Part shown: one piece after another, positions 35,337-44,454 of the stretch
How the letters are laid out: each line of letters begins with the position of its first letter
How positions within the stretch are numbered: the first letter of the stretch is position 1
Source: Chloroflexota bacterium
GTDB lineage: Bacteria; Chloroflexota; Anaerolineae; Anaerolineales; UBA4823
Direction: 5' to 3'
DNA: 64,000 nt
Assembly: GCA_029782365.1 (NCBI GenBank)
Contig: JAKOUW010000019.1
Coordinates: forward strand, 62,001 to 126,000
Notes under the pieces: model-generated
The model's input: the letters and a program-made list of their open reading frames with translations, nothing else
Told to the model about the DNA's origin: nothing
Database searches by the model: none
Program-made: the position numbers and the translations under genes

Positions 35337-35914
35337 ACCAATTTTACCGATTGATTTTGCTTATTGTAATGTTTTCCACAGGCCGCGCATACTGCGCTCT
35401 CGCTATTAGCTTTCTTCTCAAATAATAGCCTCGTCCCACATTGGCACATCCAGCCTTGAATTCTTGCGGGATTGCCATAGGCCAACGCATAAGCTGGTAT
35501 ATCATGTGTAACCACCGCGCCTGCGCCAATAAAACTGTACTGTCCAAGTGTTATTCCACACACGACAGTGACATTTGCTCCAATCGTAACCCCCTGGCGG
35601 ACTATTGTTTGCATATATTCTGCTTTTCTATTCACAATACTGCGCGGATTGATGACATTCGTGAAAACCATAGAAGGACCCAAAAAAACGTCATCTTCAA
35701 TCACAACTCCAGAATACACGGAAACGTTGTTTTGGATTTTGACATTATTCCCAATGCTCACATCTTTTCCAATAAAAGTATTCTGTCCAAGGTTACACCG
35801 CTGCCCTATTTTCGCTCCAGGCATTACATGGCAAAAATGCCAGATAGTAGTGCCGGTCCCAATCACGGCTCCATCATCGATTACACTTGAAGGGTGCACA
35901 AAAAAGTCTGGCAT
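35333..35914 (-). CDS. wbpD: Sugar-nucleotide N-acetyltransferase, WbpD/WlbB-like
   Basis: This 193-residue left-handed beta-helix acetyltransferase has hexapeptide repeats over most of its length (VHPSSVIDDGAVIG through TLGQYSFIGAGAVVT) and the conserved acceptor region FTNVINPRS. It would use acetyl-CoA to acetylate the 3-amino group of UDP-GlcNAc3NA. The C-terminal 45 residues carry CQCG and CAACG, a small zinc-ribbon tail seen in some family members. Its stop overlaps the next start (ATGA). Confidence 0.87.
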   Translation of the reverse strand: MPDFFVHPSSVIDDGAVIGTGTTIWHFCHVMPGAKIGQRCNLGQNTFIGKDVSIGNNVKIQNNVSVYSGVVIEDDVFLGPSMVFTNVINPRSIVNRKAEYMQTIVRQGVTIGANVTVVCGITLGQYSFIGAGAVVTHDIPAYALAYGNPARIQGWMCQCGTRLLFEKKANSESAVCAACGKHYNKQNQSVKLV

Positions 35915-35918
35915 TGTT

Positions 35919-36866
35919 TTATTTTCTTAAATATGGATGTGCTAATTCATCCATCGGTGATACAGCAGTGGTTCGAATCTGGTTTGTGAGTAAAATCGAA
36001 GGACGTGCGTCTTCGATCCCAAACCCACGCCCTGCCAGGGTTTCTTCGTAAATTCGAGTGTGTAAATCGGTAAATCCCTCAGAAAATTCAACCTCCTGCC
36101 CATCAACACTGATTGATCGGTAGGTGCTTTTTTTCCCTGGTTGTACCGCAAACGGTAAATCATTTACATCCACTGATAAGAACCAGCGCACGCGTGCATA
36201 TTCCAGTTCAACAAATCCACTCATCCTTTGTTTGTCAGAATAATATACCCGACAGTTTCCGGGCTTTCCAAACAACCACATTAACAAATCAAAGAAATGG
36301 ATACCAATATTGGTGGCAACACCCCCCGACTTTTCTTCTTGCCCTTTCCATGAAATGTGATACCAGGGGCCACGACCAGTCACATAGGTTAAGACCACAT
36401 TCTGTTGGCGGGAACTCCGTTTTCTTAAGAGCGTCTCACGTAATTCAATTAACGCCGGGTGGACTCGCAGTTGTAATACAGTAAAAATTCGCCTTCCCGT
36501 CTCTTGCTCAAGCTCAGCAAGCGGATCAAGGTTCCAGGCATTGATAACCAGGGGTTTTTCGCAAATTACATCCGCCCCAACCCGCATCGCTAATCGACAG
36601 TGTGCATCATGTAAATAATTCGGAGTCATGACGCTGACCCAATGCACCCTTTGGTCTTCTGGACCTCGGCGCAGTTTTTCGAGGTGACGATCAAACCGCT
36701 CTATTTCTGTGAAATAGCGCACATTAAAAGAATATTGATCCAAAATTCCAACTGAATCCTTCGGATCAACCGCTGCTATCAGGTTGTTGCCGGTATCTCT
36801 TATGGCGCGTAAATGGCGAGGAGCAATATACCCCCCACAGCCTATTATTGCAAAATTTTTAGCCAT
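35919..36866 (-). CDS. wbpB: UDP-GlcNAcA 3-dehydrogenase, WbpB/WlbA-like
   Basis: This 315-residue Gfo/Idh/MocA oxidoreductase closely follows the WlbA pattern: IIGCGGYIAPRHLRAIRDTG, DSVGILDQYS, SVMTPNYLHDAH and CEKPLVINAWNLD. The enzyme oxidises C3 of UDP-GlcNAcA so that the aminotransferase can act. The ATG at 36866 has TAGGTGG upstream; a longer frame would overlap the previous gene. It is followed at 4 bases by the acetyltransferase gene. Confidence 0.88.
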   Translation of the reverse strand: MAKNFAIIGCGGYIAPRHLRAIRDTGNNLIAAVDPKDSVGILDQYSFNVRYFTEIERFDRHLEKLRRGPEDQRVHWVSVMTPNYLHDAHCRLAMRVGADVICEKPLVINAWNLDPLAELEQETGRRIFTVLQLRVHPALIELRETLLRKRSSRQQNVVLTYVTGRGPWYHISWKGQEEKSGGVATNIGIHFFDLLMWLFGKPGNCRVYYSDKQRMSGFVELEYARVRWFLSVDVNDLPFAVQPGKKSTYRSISVDGQEVEFSEGFTDLHTRIYEETLAGRGFGIEDARPSILLTNQIRTTAVSPMDELAHPYLRK

Positions 36867-36873
36867 AAACCAC

Positions 36874-37863
36874 CTACCATTCTTCACGAGTCTGGATTTG
36901 GCTTGCCCAGGAGCGCTGGTCACGATACCAGGATACAAGGGCGGATACTCCCTCGTCGAGTGTAACCTCTGGTTTCCAATCGAGCAAGCGGCGCGCTTTG
37001 CTGATATCCGCCCAGTTGGCTAACATATCTGCAGGATGCAGCTCACCATAATCAATTGTTGCATTCTGCCCGATTTTCTTTTCAAAAAGATGGATCAATT
37101 GGTTAATCGTGATTGTTTCATGCCCACCCAGGTTGATAATTTCATATCCAAGCGGTTTCAACGCCAAAATTGTTCCTTTGGCAATATCATCTACATAAGT
37201 AAAGCCGCGTGATTGTTCACCGTTGCCATTTACCTTTAACGTTTGTTGTTCAAATATCCATTGGCAAAAACGAAACATCGACATATCTGGTCGCCCCGCT
37301 GGCCCATAAACCGTAAAGTATCGCACAACGCTAATGTCGATGTTATAAAGATAATGATAACTATGGCAAAGCACCTCAGCTCCTTTTTTGCTGGCAGCGT
37401 ATGGTTGTAAAGGATGGTCGCTGTCGGCAGTCTCAGAAGTGGGCAATGGCGCATTTACCCCATACACGCTCGAGGTTGAAGCCAAAATAAATTTTGGGAT
37501 ACTGTACTTTCTGCACAGTTCTAATAGATTCAAACTGCCAAAGGTATTTGTCCCTACATAAACCCACGGGTTTTGAACCGATTGACGCACCCCGGCCCTA
37601 GCTGCCAGGTTGATCACAGCCGCAAATTGATTCGCATCACGGCTTAACCCATTTTGCAAAGATTGATTGTCACTGATATCAATTTGATGAAAAACAAATC
37701 CATCCTTCTTTTGCAACTGATCCAGGCGGTAATGCTTCATTCGCACATCATACGCATCATTCAGGTTATCTACCCCAACCACTTGATGTCCGCTTTCTAA
37801 TAGCTGTTCAATAACTCGAAAAGCGATAAAACCCGCTGAGCCGGTGACAAGGTATTTTGCCAT
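36874..37863 (-). CDS. NAD-dependent epimerase, UDP-glucuronate 4-epimerase type
   Basis: This 329-residue extended SDR has VTGSAGFIAFRVIEQLLESG, VVGVDNLNDAYDVRMKHYR and the catalytic PYAASK. The DNLNDAYD stretch is typical of UDP-glucuronate and UDP-GalNAcA 4-epimerases. It would act on the uronic acids made by the dehydrogenases in the cluster. GAGGA precedes the ATG. It lies 7 bases upstream of the WbpB-like gene. Confidence 0.85.
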   Translation of the reverse strand: MAKYLVTGSAGFIAFRVIEQLLESGHQVVGVDNLNDAYDVRMKHYRLDQLQKKDGFVFHQIDISDNQSLQNGLSRDANQFAAVINLAARAGVRQSVQNPWVYVGTNTFGSLNLLELCRKYSIPKFILASTSSVYGVNAPLPTSETADSDHPLQPYAASKKGAEVLCHSYHYLYNIDISVVRYFTVYGPAGRPDMSMFRFCQWIFEQQTLKVNGNGEQSRGFTYVDDIAKGTILALKPLGYEIINLGGHETITINQLIHLFEKKIGQNATIDYGELHPADMLANWADISKARRLLDWKPEVTLDEGVSALVSWYRDQRSWASQIQTREEW

Positions 37864-37899
37864 TTATATCCTCAAAAAAACAACTGCGTCTGTGCGCAT

Positions 37900-39174
37900 C
37901 TATGACTTTCCGACACCCAGGCGTATCAATCGGAAGCCAGCAGACTGCCAAATTGAAATAGGAAAAATATTTACCGAATCGACAATCATTCGGGCGTGTG
38001 AAATCTGCTTAACATAATCAGGAGTAAGCTCTTGAAACTGCTTGTGGCCGACTAAAATCAAGATCAAATCTGCGTCAACCAGGGCACCTTCTAAAGAACC
38101 GGATGTTTCGAAGCCTTCGAACTGGGCGTCCGGCCTATAAGGTTCAAAGGCAACCACTCGCACTCCATGCTTCGCAAGCAAACGTGCTGTTTCAACTGCC
38201 GGACTTTCACGCAAATCGTCAACATCTTGTTTATATGTCAAGCCGAGTGCGGCAATTTTCTTATTGGATAGGCTTTCTCCTAAGGCTTTAAGCACCAGTC
38301 GAACAACATAAGCGGGCTGTGAGTCGTTTACCTGTCTGGCAGAATGGATTAGCGATGTCAAATCAGGCGCGGCTTCAACCAGAAACCAGGGATCAACGCT
38401 GATACAATGTCCACCAACCCCTGGACCGGGATTTAATATTTTTACGCGCGGGTGTAAATTCGCGATTCTTATCGCTTCCCAAACATCGATGCCGAAACGT
38501 TCTGCCAGGCGGGAGAATTCGTTGGCTACAGCAATATTGATATCTCGATATGTATTTTCCATAAGCTTTACCATTTCGGCTGTGGTAGCATCTGTCAACA
38601 CAATATCGCCTTTGACAAAAGTTGCATAAAGGTTTTGCCCAGCTTTTGCAGAAGCAATATCTATCCCACCAATTACCCTGGCGTTATTCACTAATTCCTT
38701 CAATATCTGACCAGGCAATACTCTTTCCGGTGAATACGCCAGGTGGAAATCTTTCCCAGCCGTGAGGCCGGATTTTTCCAAAATAGGCTTCAGCAGATTG
38801 ATTGTCGTCAGGGGCGGCGAAGTTGACTCTAAAATCACAAGATTGCCCTTGCGCAGATGAGGCACAATAGCTTCTGCAGCCGCTGCAACTGCACGCATAT
38901 CAGCACGTTTATCCTCATAAAATGGCGTTGGAACTGCTATGATAAACGCATCGGCAGGCTCAGGTTCAAACGTTGGTTTCAGAAAGCCACTCTCAATCGA
39001 TTGCTTGACAATTGCAGCCAATCCATATTCCTGTATATGGATACCGCCGTTGATCAAAGTGTGGATTATTTTGTCATTAATATCAATCCCGATGACTTCA
39101 ACGCCATTGGCAGCAAACATCGCCGCTGTCGGCAAACCAATATACCCCAATCCAAATATACAAACTTTGGTCAC
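37900..39174 (-). CDS. wecC: UDP-N-acetyl-D-mannosamine dehydrogenase, WecC-like
   Basis: This 424-residue nucleotide-sugar dehydrogenase has IFGLGYIGLPTAAMFA, ILESTSPPLTT and the catalytic Cys in GPGVGGHCISVDPWFL, the last being characteristic of WecC. It would form UDP-ManNAcA from UDP-ManNAc. No WecB-type 2-epimerase gene is in the window. The start is a GTG with AAGGAG upstream. The WecG-type domain of the fusion at 22147-23931 might use the product, by analogy with enterobacterial common antigen. Confidence 0.87.
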   Translation of the reverse strand: MTKVCIFGLGYIGLPTAAMFAANGVEVIGIDINDKIIHTLINGGIHIQEYGLAAIVKQSIESGFLKPTFEPEPADAFIIAVPTPFYEDKRADMRAVAAAAEAIVPHLRKGNLVILESTSPPLTTINLLKPILEKSGLTAGKDFHLAYSPERVLPGQILKELVNNARVIGGIDIASAKAGQNLYATFVKGDIVLTDATTAEMVKLMENTYRDINIAVANEFSRLAERFGIDVWEAIRIANLHPRVKILNPGPGVGGHCISVDPWFLVEAAPDLTSLIHSARQVNDSQPAYVVRLVLKALGESLSNKKIAALGLTYKQDVDDLRESPAVETARLLAKHGVRVVAFEPYRPDAQFEGFETSGSLEGALVDADLILILVGHKQFQELTPDYVKQISHARMIVDSVNIFPISIWQSAGFRLIRLGVGKS

Positions 39175-39196
39175 GATTGGCTCCTTGCTTTCGGGT

Positions 39197-39970
39197 TTAC
39201 TCAGTGCTTAATCGAGCGGTAGCCCCGCCATCCACAATCAATGCTTGCCCAGTCATGAAAGAAGATTGGTTGTCATCAGCCAGGAAATAGATAGCATGAG
39301 CAATTTCCTCCGGCGTGCCAACTCTGCCGTTTACAGTGCGGAAAGCAAGGTTGTCCAGTCTCTGCTGAATGCTGCCTTCGCCCACATGACCACGGTTCAA
39401 TCCAGCTCTCAACATAGGAGTATCTACAGCCCCAGGTAAAATCGCATTCACCCGAATATTTTCACGCGCAAATTCAATGGCAGTGGCACGCGTTAAAGCC
39501 AGGAGGCCACCTTTGCTGGCTGCATACGCTGCGATATTTTTCGAGGTCGCCACAGCATGTACCGATGAAACGTTGACAACTGCCCCTCTGCCAGCCGAAA
39601 GAAATAATGGATACGCCAACTTGATGCTGATGAACGCAGAGCGCAGATTGGAAGCCATGACTGCATCCCATTCATCTATTGTTGTGTCCAACAATGGTTT
39701 AGCAATTTGTACAGCAGCATTGTTCACCAGGGCGGTCAAACGGCCAGTAAAAGCCCTGGTATGCTCAAAAATTGTGGCGATATCTTCTGGATTGGCAATG
39801 TCTGCCTGGATAAATAAACCATTTACAGGGAATTGGTCTCCGTAAGGGGCGCGATCCACCCCAACCACTCGCCAGCCATTTTCAGTAAACAAATTGACGG
39901 CTGCCCGGCCGATTCCGCCGGCAGCTCCTGTGATTAAAACGATCCTTTCCGATGTCCTTTCAACGCTCAT
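39197..39970 (-). CDS. Short-chain dehydrogenase/reductase
   Basis: This 257-residue classical SDR has ITGAAGGIGRAAV, NNAAVQ, a Ser in NVSSVHA and the YAASKGG active site. The start at 39970 overlaps the stop of the hydroxyacid dehydrogenase gene (ATGA), so the two are translationally coupled. The substrate is unknown; the pairing suggests they act on the same compound. Confidence 0.88.
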   Translation of the reverse strand: MSVERTSERIVLITGAAGGIGRAAVNLFTENGWRVVGVDRAPYGDQFPVNGLFIQADIANPEDIATIFEHTRAFTGRLTALVNNAAVQIAKPLLDTTIDEWDAVMASNLRSAFISIKLAYPLFLSAGRGAVVNVSSVHAVATSKNIAAYAASKGGLLALTRATAIEFARENIRVNAILPGAVDTPMLRAGLNRGHVGEGSIQQRLDNLAFRTVNGRVGTPEEIAHAIYFLADDNQSSFMTGQALIVDGGATARLSTE

Positions 39971-40941
39971 CCAAGTTTCTCCCACAGTTCATCCAAAGAG
40001 GCTGTTTCTATTTCGAGCCCTTCTAACAAATTTCGAATAGTATTCCAATGAACACGTTCCCAAGCCGCCGGGCTTGAATTAGCATTGTGGGGAGCCAGCA
40101 GAACATTTTCCATTTGCAGTAATGGACTGCTGAGAGGCAGTGGTTCAGATTCAAAAACATCCAGGGCGGCGCCGCAAATTTTTTTCGCACGCAAAGCCTC
40201 GATTAAATCCAATTCGTTCACGACAGGACCGCGCGCTGTATTAATCAAAATCGCTTCCCGTTTCATCAAAGCCAGGGTTTGTTTGTTGATTAAATGAAAG
40301 CTGGTCGGGTTTAAATCACAATTCAAACTGACATAATCTGATCTCTGCAATAATTCCTGTAAAGAAACCATCGCAACGCCATTTTCCAAAACAAAATCTG
40401 GAGCGATTGGAATAATGTCAGTGCCTAATAACCTTGTCCCGAATGCTCGCGCCCGTCGTAAAATTGCTTTGCCACAATTGCCAAGACCGATGACGCCTAA
40501 TGTTGCCTCGCTCAAAGAATGCCCAGGAATTTTCTCCCAATAACCGGCCTTCATTGCACGATCCATCCAAGGCTGCCGTCTGGCAAACGCCAGTATATAT
40601 CCCATTACAGTATCTGCGACAGGCAATGTAAATGCATTCGGCGTTCTTCGAACTTGGATGCCCAGGCGTGCGGCAGTCACCTGGTCAATCGAATCGATAC
40701 CCGTGCCCCATTTCGAGATGATTTTCAATCTCGGCGAACAAGCCCTAAGTACCCGCTCTGAAAATCGATCATCGCCGCAAATCACCCCATCAAATTGACC
40801 GGCATATTCCAAAATTTGCTGCTCTTCTAATCGTTCATGAACCTCGGGTTGGATGAGCTTGATATTAAAATGATCAAAAATCGGTCGAAAGCGCTCCACA
40901 AATGGGATCATGTATGGAGCTGAAAATAAAACAACAGCCAT
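39967..40941 (-). CDS. D-isomer-specific 2-hydroxyacid dehydrogenase
   Basis: This 324-residue protein belongs to the phosphoglycerate dehydrogenase-like family. The NAD motif is GVIGLGNCGKAILRRA, and the catalytic Arg (INTARGPVV), Glu (LDVFESEPL) and His (LAPHNANSS) are present. It has no ACT domain, so a role as the serine-pathway SerA is less likely. It lies in the polysaccharide cluster, coupled to the SDR gene, and may make or use a hydroxyacid substituent or a keto-sugar acid. Confidence 0.87.
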   Translation of the reverse strand: MAVVLFSAPYMIPFVERFRPIFDHFNIKLIQPEVHERLEEQQILEYAGQFDGVICGDDRFSERVLRACSPRLKIISKWGTGIDSIDQVTAARLGIQVRRTPNAFTLPVADTVMGYILAFARRQPWMDRAMKAGYWEKIPGHSLSEATLGVIGLGNCGKAILRRARAFGTRLLGTDIIPIAPDFVLENGVAMVSLQELLQRSDYVSLNCDLNPTSFHLINKQTLALMKREAILINTARGPVVNELDLIEALRAKKICGAALDVFESEPLPLSSPLLQMENVLLAPHNANSSPAAWERVHWNTIRNLLEGLEIETASLDELWEKLG

Positions 40942-40997
40942 AAATCGATAGTCCTGTCCTTCTTCAGATCAAATATCCCTGCCCCAGAATGGAAAAA

Positions 40998-41969
40998 TCA
41001 CTCAATCTTTTCTATATTCTGGTTAAACCATTCTATTGTCTGTTTTAACCCTTCTTCGAAGGAAACCTTGGCTCGCCAACCAAAACAATCTGCGGCCCGA
41101 GAGGTATCTAATGCCCGACGAGGCTGACCATTGGGTTTCGAGATGTCCCAAACCAACTCGCCATGAAAATTACATAGTCGCGCGATCAGTTCAGCTAGAT
41201 CTTTGATTGAGATTTCTTGCCCGGAACCAAGGTTTACGGGTTCACCGTCATTATATCTTTCAGTCGCGGCAAGAATGCCTTCTGCGGCGTCGCCAACATA
41301 TAAGAATTCACGCGTCGGAGAGCCATCTCCCCACAAAACTACCTGCTTCTCACCGGACCTGTTGGCTTGCACACATTTTCGCACCAGCGCGGGAATCACA
41401 TGCGAAGATTCTAAATTAAAATTATCTCTTGGACCGTATAAATTAACCGGAAGCAAATAAATTGCGTTGAAATCATATTGTTGGCGGTACGCCTGGGCTT
41501 GAACCAGGAGCATTTTCTTTGCCAGGCCATAGGGTGCATTTGTTTCTTCCGGATATCCGTACCATAAATTTTCTTCCCGAAAAGGAATCGGCGTGTATTT
41601 CGGATATGCGCAAACGGTTCCGATGGCAACAAATTTTTCCACGCCGCGTAAATAAGCCTCGTGCATCAGTTGGACGCCCATCATCAAGTTGATATAGAAA
41701 AACTCCGCAGGCCTGGCACGGTTTGCTCCAATGCCACCTGCCAATGCAGCCAGGTGAATGACAATCGTCTTTAAGGCTTTGTCTCCAGTTTGAAATGCGT
41801 CAGCGTACATGCGTTTAATAGCCGCACCATCAACAAGATTATATTGATCAATCGTTGGAATAAAGATTTGTGCTGCTCCTGAAACTTTCAATTTTTCCAC
41901 GATGAAAGAACCTAAGAAACCCGCTCCTCCTGTGACGATTACCCGTTTATCCTTCCAAAAATCATTCAT
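40998..41969 (-). CDS. fcl: GDP-L-fucose synthase
   Basis: This 323-residue SDR has [37 protein letters not shown] and PYGLAKK, the usual marks of GDP-4-keto-6-deoxymannose epimerase/reductase. With the adjacent gmd gene it makes GDP-L-fucose from GDP-mannose. The ATG at 41969 is preferred over two upstream GTG codons. Confidence 0.92.
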   Translation of the reverse strand: MNDFWKDKRVIVTGGAGFLGSFIVEKLKVSGAAQIFIPTIDQYNLVDGAAIKRMYADAFQTGDKALKTIVIHLAALAGGIGANRARPAEFFYINLMMGVQLMHEAYLRGVEKFVAIGTVCAYPKYTPIPFREENLWYGYPEETNAPYGLAKKMLLVQAQAYRQQYDFNAIYLLPVNLYGPRDNFNLESSHVIPALVRKCVQANRSGEKQVVLWGDGSPTREFLYVGDAAEGILAATERYNDGEPVNLGSGQEISIKDLAELIARLCNFHGELVWDISKPNGQPRRALDTSRAADCFGWRAKVSFEEGLKQTIEWFNQNIEKIE

Positions 41970-41999
41970 TTTCACCACTTGTTGCTATTATAAAAGGTC

Positions 42000-43070
42000 T
42001 CAACTATCCATACTGGCGACTTGCTTTTCCCAACGGTGCCAGTCGCCATGATGCTTTAGCAAGATTTCTCGCCCTTTTCCTGGGGACTGCAATCCTAAAT
42101 ATTCGAGATCAGCGTCGACCATCACTTTCACCAGGTCAGCGAACAGAACTCTAGGTTCCCAGCCTAATAATTGGATCGCTTTGGATGGATTGGCCTGTAA
42201 GAAATCCACCTCTGTTGGGCGAAAATATTTTGGATCAATGTGCACGTATTCTTTCCAATCCATGTCCAGGTAGCCAAAAGCAATATCTAAAAACTCCCTC
42301 ACAGAATGCGCTTCACCTGTGCCAATGACAAAGTCGTCACTACGCTCATGTTGCATCATCTTCCACATCGCGGCGACATAATCTGGTGCGTAACCCCAAT
42401 CACGCTTGGCATCGAGGTTTCCCAAATATAAATATTTTTGTTTACCTGCTTTAATAGCGGCCACAGCCCGGGTAATTTTACGAGTTACAAAGGTTTCACC
42501 TCTCCGTGGGCTTTCATGATTAAATAGAATCCCGTTGGTAGCAAACATTTTATATCCCTGGCGATAATTACGGGTAACCCAATATGCAAACACTTTGGCA
42601 GCAGCATATGGACTTTGGGGTTCAAATGGCGTTGATTCATTCTGGGGAGGCCGGGCAGCGCCATACATTTCGCTGGAGGACGCCTGGTAAAAACGAGTCT
42701 GAATGCCGCTTTTGCGCACTGCTTCCAGAACCCTAATTGTGCCCAGAGCTGTAATATCCCCTGTATATTCAGGCATTTCAAAGCTGACGCGTACATGCGA
42801 CTGGGCCGCCAGGTTATAAATTTCATCCGGTTGAATGTTGTAAATCAGTTGCGTCAGGGTTTCAGAATTTGACAGATCGCCATAATGTAAAAATAATTTT
42901 GTTTCTTCAGCCTCACCATGCGGATCGGAGTAAATATGGTCGATGCGGCGGGTATTGAACGTACTCGCCCTGCGAATTAGTCCATGGACTTCATACCCTT
43001 TGGAAAGTAAGAGCTCAGCAAGATAAGATCCATCCTGGCCTGTGATGCCAGTGATCAGCGCTCGTTTCAT
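42000..43070 (-). CDS. gmd: GDP-mannose 4,6-dehydratase
   Basis: This 356-residue enzyme has [33 protein letters not shown] and [11 protein letters not shown], and matches Gmd over its length. It forms GDP-4-keto-6-deoxy-D-mannose, the substrate of the fcl product encoded 30 bases downstream. The start at 43070 has GGAG 11 bases before it; the longer frame would overlap the NusG-like gene. Confidence 0.95.
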   Translation of the reverse strand: MKRALITGITGQDGSYLAELLLSKGYEVHGLIRRASTFNTRRIDHIYSDPHGEAEETKLFLHYGDLSNSETLTQLIYNIQPDEIYNLAAQSHVRVSFEMPEYTGDITALGTIRVLEAVRKSGIQTRFYQASSSEMYGAARPPQNESTPFEPQSPYAAAKVFAYWVTRNYRQGYKMFATNGILFNHESPRRGETFVTRKITRAVAAIKAGKQKYLYLGNLDAKRDWGYAPDYVAAMWKMMQHERSDDFVIGTGEAHSVREFLDIAFGYLDMDWKEYVHIDPKYFRPTEVDFLQANPSKAIQLLGWEPRVLFADLVKVMVDADLEYLGLQSPGKGREILLKHHGDWHRWEKQVASMDS

Positions 43071-43086
43071 ATCAAATCTCCGTCTT

Positions 43087-43602
43087 TTATGCCTTTGGAT
43101 TCTTTCGAGCCAATTGCACAGCAGGTAAATCAACCGGAACCCGCCTGTCATCCAGGAATTTCAATAAAACCCGCACACGCTCGCTTCCAGCGATGTGCAC
43201 ATCAAACAGGGCTTCGTAACCTTCGAATGGTCCGAATTGAATCCTGACTTCTTCGCCATGTTTCAAACCGTCCAAATATTCCGGCTTTGCCTGGTTTTTC
43301 TCGTCCACCTGCTCGCGGATAGTTTGCACCAAATTATCCGGCACTGCTGAAGGCTCATCTCCACACATCACCAGGCCGATTGAATGAGGCAGCCAATGGA
43401 AATCGGATAACCCGGTTTTTTCTAAATCAATACGAATGAAAAGGTAGCCAGGAAAGTAAGGTTTTATTTTCTGGGAGCGAGGATTAACGGGTTGGACGCG
43501 CAGCTGCGGAAAATACACTTCCACATTCCGATCAAGCAGTTGCTTTGCGACAACATTTTCCTTGCGCGGTTTACTGCGTAAAACATACCACTCAAATGAC
43601 AT
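43087..43602 (-). CDS. Specialised NusG-family transcription antiterminator (RfaH/UpxY-like)
   Basis: This 171-residue protein has a NusG N-terminal domain ([32 protein letters not shown]) and a C-terminal KOW domain ([18 protein letters not shown]). It is of the RfaH/UpxY kind rather than housekeeping NusG, judging by its position at the head of a polysaccharide cluster 17 bases before gmd. It would bind elongating RNA polymerase and help it read through the long cluster, in which terminator-like hairpins occur. A small hairpin lies just before its start codon. Confidence 0.87.
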   Translation of the reverse strand: MSFEWYVLRSKPRKENVVAKQLLDRNVEVYFPQLRVQPVNPRSQKIKPYFPGYLFIRIDLEKTGLSDFHWLPHSIGLVMCGDEPSAVPDNLVQTIREQVDEKNQAKPEYLDGLKHGEEVRIQFGPFEGYEALFDVHIAGSERVRVLLKFLDDRRVPVDLPAVQLARKNPKA

Positions 43603-43611
43603 TTGTGATGA

Positions 43612-43637
43612 ACAAATGGCCCCTCAAGGGGTTTTGT
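43612..43637 (-). promoter_or_regulatory. Small hairpin before the antiterminator gene
   Basis: ACAAA and CCCC pair with GGGG and TTTGT around a TCAA loop, with small bulges. On the - strand the structure ends about ten bases before the ATG at 43602, where no clear ribosome-binding site exists apart from GAGGGG in the stem. It might control translation of the antiterminator; the evidence is limited to the fold. Confidence 0.4.
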
Positions 43638-43683
43638 CTCCTCTCTTATCGCAATTCGAAGATGAATCGAAGGGATTTTACCA

Positions 43684-44445
43684 TTAAGAACCGATATGTA
43701 GGCCGAATATCTTCATCAAAACTGTACGCGCCAACCATATTGGCGCTAATAAAACGATATGTACTCCACTGCTGATCGCAATCACGACTGCACTTGCCTG
43801 AAATACTTTGTTGACAAAGGGAGCCACATTTTCGAGCATCCAGGATCCTGCGCCAATGAGCAAGGTCACAGTAACCAGAATCACCACCCCCAACGCCAGG
43901 GGCAACCAGGCTCTGCGATCTGACCGAGAAGGCAGCATTGTACTGCTGACAGTAAATACCAGGTAAAACCAAAGCCAAAAATCTTGAACAGAATAAATCT
44001 GGTTGGTTGCGCTCCACAGAATGTCTGAACTTCCGGAAATAATCGCTGACCATAATCTATCCAGGTGCAGAAGGGCCAAACCACCATAGGCAACGAAGGC
44101 GCTGCCAGCAAAAAAAGGAGCTGCACCGATCAGCGCGTCACGCACAAGATCAGTTTTTGCTGTTTCCACATACCCAAGCTGCAGCCGTCCATCTGGCATT
44201 GCCTGTGGAATGAGCGAGAATTTACCAGTTGGCACCTGGAGGATCATTGCCATCAAGAAATGGCTTAATTCATGCAGCGCCACCCCTGGAAAGAAAAAAA
44301 TTGAAAAAATCACCGGAACGAGTTCGGCTCGTCGAACGATCACCAGCAATAATATTTGAATTTCGCGATGCAACCAACGTTGAAGCAGCAGAAGCGGTCC
44401 TAATAAAACGAGCAGCCAAACCAGCCCATCCAGGCTTTGAGGCAT
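43684..44445 (-). CDS. Integral membrane protein with HExxH motif (M50-like)
   Basis: This 253-residue protein has about six hydrophobic segments and a zinc-protease-like motif HELSH (about residues 58-62) at the start of a helix, as in site-2 protease and related M50 peptidases. I do not find the second metal-ligand motif (Asp-Gly) of typical M50 members, so catalytic activity is uncertain. It lies 9 bases downstream of tpiA. Target unknown. Confidence 0.68.
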   Translation of the reverse strand: MPQSLDGLVWLLVLLGPLLLLQRWLHREIQILLLVIVRRAELVPVIFSIFFFPGVALHELSHFLMAMILQVPTGKFSLIPQAMPDGRLQLGYVETAKTDLVRDALIGAAPFFAGSAFVAYGGLALLHLDRLWSAIISGSSDILWSATNQIYSVQDFWLWFYLVFTVSSTMLPSRSDRRAWLPLALGVVILVTVTLLIGAGSWMLENVAPFVNKVFQASAVVIAISSGVHIVLLAPIWLARTVLMKIFGLHIGS

Positions 44446-44454
44446 GCAGCCCCA

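Noticed and set aside
33256..43070. Horizontal transfer island of the polysaccharide genes
   Set aside because: Such clusters are often transferred, but no integrase, insertion sequence, tRNA flank or obvious shift in base composition is visible in this window.
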